Made by a program: the position numbers and the translations under genes. The notes beneath the pieces are model-generated. The model did no database searches, was not told the origin of the DNA, and worked only from the letters and a program-made list of their open reading frames with translations. Shown here one piece after another: positions 47,630 to 48,748 of a stretch of DNA of 48,748 nucleotides. The DNA is from Polaromonas sp. GTDB lineage: Bacteria; Pseudomonadota; Gammaproteobacteria; Burkholderiales; Burkholderiaceae_C. Where the stretch lies: contig NZ_JAAFGZ010000023.1 of assembly GCF_010365105.1 (NCBI RefSeq), positions 1 to 48,748 of the forward strand. Direction: 5' to 3'. Positions within the stretch are counted from its first letter, which is position 1. Each line of letters begins with the position of its first letter.

Positions 47630-48748
47630 GTGGCAAAAACCCAGCCCATGCGCGCCCTGCTGCAAACCTTTTCCTGGCAGGAACTCCGCCACCACCCGTG
47701 GCGCAGCGTGGCCGCGGTCGTGGCGGTGATGCTGGGCGTGGCATTGGCGTTTTCCGTTCACCTGATCAACGCCTCGGCGCTCAGCGAGTTCTCGCAGGCG
47801 GTGCGCGCGGTCAACGGCCAGCCGGACCTGGAACTGCGGGCCGTGCAGGGCAGCTTTGACGAGGCGCTGTACGCCCAGGTGGCCAACCATCCGCAGGTGG
47901 CCATGGCCAGCCCGGTGCTCGAACTCTCGACCTATGCGCTCGATGAAAACAGCGACCGGGCCAGGCGCCAGTCCTTGCGCATCATCGGCGTCGATGCGCT
48001 GGCCGTGGCATCGGTGGCGCCCGGCCTGATGCCGGTGCCGGCGAAGGACGCTGACCGCATGGCGCTGTTTGCGCCCGGCACGGTGTTCCTCAACCCGGCG
48101 GCGCGCCGGGTGTTTGCCAGCAACCGGCTGCAGTTGCAGGACGGACTGCAGTTGCGCAGCGTCAGCGTGGCGGGCACGGTGAATGCCGGCGGCGGGCCGC
48201 TGGCGGTGATGGACATTGCCGGCGCGCAGGACCTGTTTGGCCGGGGCGGCCAGCTGTCGCGCATCGACGTGCGGCTCAGGGCAGGCGCCGACAGCCTAAG
48301 CTTCATCGACAGCCTGCGGCTGCCGGCTGGCATCACCGCCACCGCGCCCGGCGACGCCGCCGAACGCGTCAGCAACCTGTCGCGCGCCTACCGAGTCAAC
48401 CTCACAGTGCTGGCGCTGGTGGCGCTGTTCACCGGCGCCTTTCTGGTGTTTTCGGTGCTGTCGCTCAGCGTGGCCAAGCGGGCGCAGCAGTTTGCGCTGC
48501 TCGGCGTGCTCGGTCTGACCGGCCGCGAGCGCCTGCAGCTGGTGCTGATCGAGTCGCTGGCGCTGGGCATTGTCGGCAGCCTGGCCGGCATCGCCCTGGG
48601 CAGCGGGCTGGCGGCGCTGGCGCTGCGCCTGCTGGGCGGCGACCTGGGCGGCGGCTATTTTGCCGGCGTCGCGCCGACGCTGCAGTGGAGCAGCGGCGCG
48701 GCGCTGGGCTACGGCACGCTCGGCGTGGCAGCTGCCGGCATCGGCGGC
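47630..48748 (+). CDS. FtsX-like ABC transporter permease, 3' end outside window
   Basis: This is the first 373 codons of a large permease. The N-terminus has FSWQELRHHPWRSVAAVVAVMLGVALAFSVHL, a first transmembrane helix and a periplasmic MacB-PCD-type domain (about 50-240), then a helical block with FTGAFLVFSVLSLSVAKRAQQFALLGVLGLTGRE, the coupling motif of FtsX-domain permeases. YbbP-like proteins of this sort are about 800 residues. The GTG start is supported by GAGG 8 bases upstream; ATG 47648 is the alternative. It is paired with the ATPase immediately before. Confidence 0.88.
   Translation, partial: MAKTQPMRALLQTFSWQELRHHPWRSVAAVVAVMLGVALAFSVHLINASALSEFSQAVRAVNGQPDLELRAVQGSFDEALYAQVANHPQVAMASPVLELSTYALDENSDRARRQSLRIIGVDALAVASVAPGLMPVPAKDADRMALFAPGTVFLNPAARRVFASNRLQLQDGLQLRSVSVAGTVNAGGGPLAVMDIAGAQDLFGRGGQLSRIDVRLRAGADSLSFIDSLRLPAGITATAPGDAAERVSNLSRAYRVNLTVLALVALFTGAFLVFSVLSLSVAKRAQQFALLGVLGLTGRERLQLVLIESLALGIVGSLAGIALGSGLAALALRLLGGDLGGGYFAGVAPTLQWSSGAALGYGTLGVAAAGIGG

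Overview
The window is a G+C-rich chromosomal segment from a betaproteobacterium, most probably Comamonadaceae and close to Polaromonas or Rhodoferax. The evidence is the protein families (parE-slt-parC, coaBC-dut, pyrG-eno-ftsB, a Bug/TctC binding protein, RoxA, XerD, Hsp33), and two dispersed repeat families that I recognise from that group. The genus is inference. There is no rRNA, tRNA, IS element, phage or CRISPR array. Nearly all of it is core housekeeping content, so the interest lies in small regulatory and repeat structures.

Layout. 1-4545 (minus): parE, a lytic transglycosylase and parC (cut by the left edge), with a LexA-like box upstream of parE. 4704-9737 (plus): an MFS transporter, a 39-codon gene, a methyltransferase, dapA-bamC and a metallo-beta-lactamase-fold hydrolase. 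9791-12057 (minus): an Ala-rich lipoprotein, a hypothetical protein and the ribosomal-protein hydroxylase RoxA. RoxA diverges from a SlyD-type isomerase across a near-perfect palindrome that contains both start codons. 12684-15617 (minus): a glycine-zipper lipoprotein, then coaBC, a small membrane protein and dut joined by ATGA overlaps. 15786-19677 (plus): a three-subunit PaoABC-like molybdenum hydroxylase without a Tat signal, facing its maturation genes xdhC and mocA (19758-21333, minus).

21483-25485 (plus): pyrG, eno, ftsB and a Cys-rich hypothetical. It converges with hslO (25479-26447, minus), which is followed by a multi-hairpin repeat and a gamma-class carbonic anhydrase. 27360-29963 (plus): a ferritin-like protein, a small hypothetical with a coupled leader ORF, and a cyclopropane fatty acid synthase. 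29975-31919 (minus): xerD and a Bug protein. 32007-32936 (plus): an AEC permease. 33008-36632: queG diverging from tsaE-amiC, then a small lipoprotein. 36673-39289 (minus): an acyl-CoA ligase and a DedA protein. 39488-48748: mutL, an A+T-rich acyltransferase gene (minus), gdhA, a DUF1090 protein, a hydrolase, miaA, and an ABC ATPase with a permease cut by the right edge.

Two themes stand out. First, queG, tsaE, amiC, mutL and miaA keep their enterobacterial order but are split by unrelated genes. Second, at least six copies of a roughly 50-bp Comamonadaceae-type repeat lie in the window. Four of them are inside conserved genes and are translated, three in the same reading frame. No clearly new multi-gene system was found. 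The best leads are the translated repeats, the roxA/slyD start-codon palindrome, the SOS-like box at parE, and the overlapping mini-ORFs before pyrG and the 28.3-kb gene.
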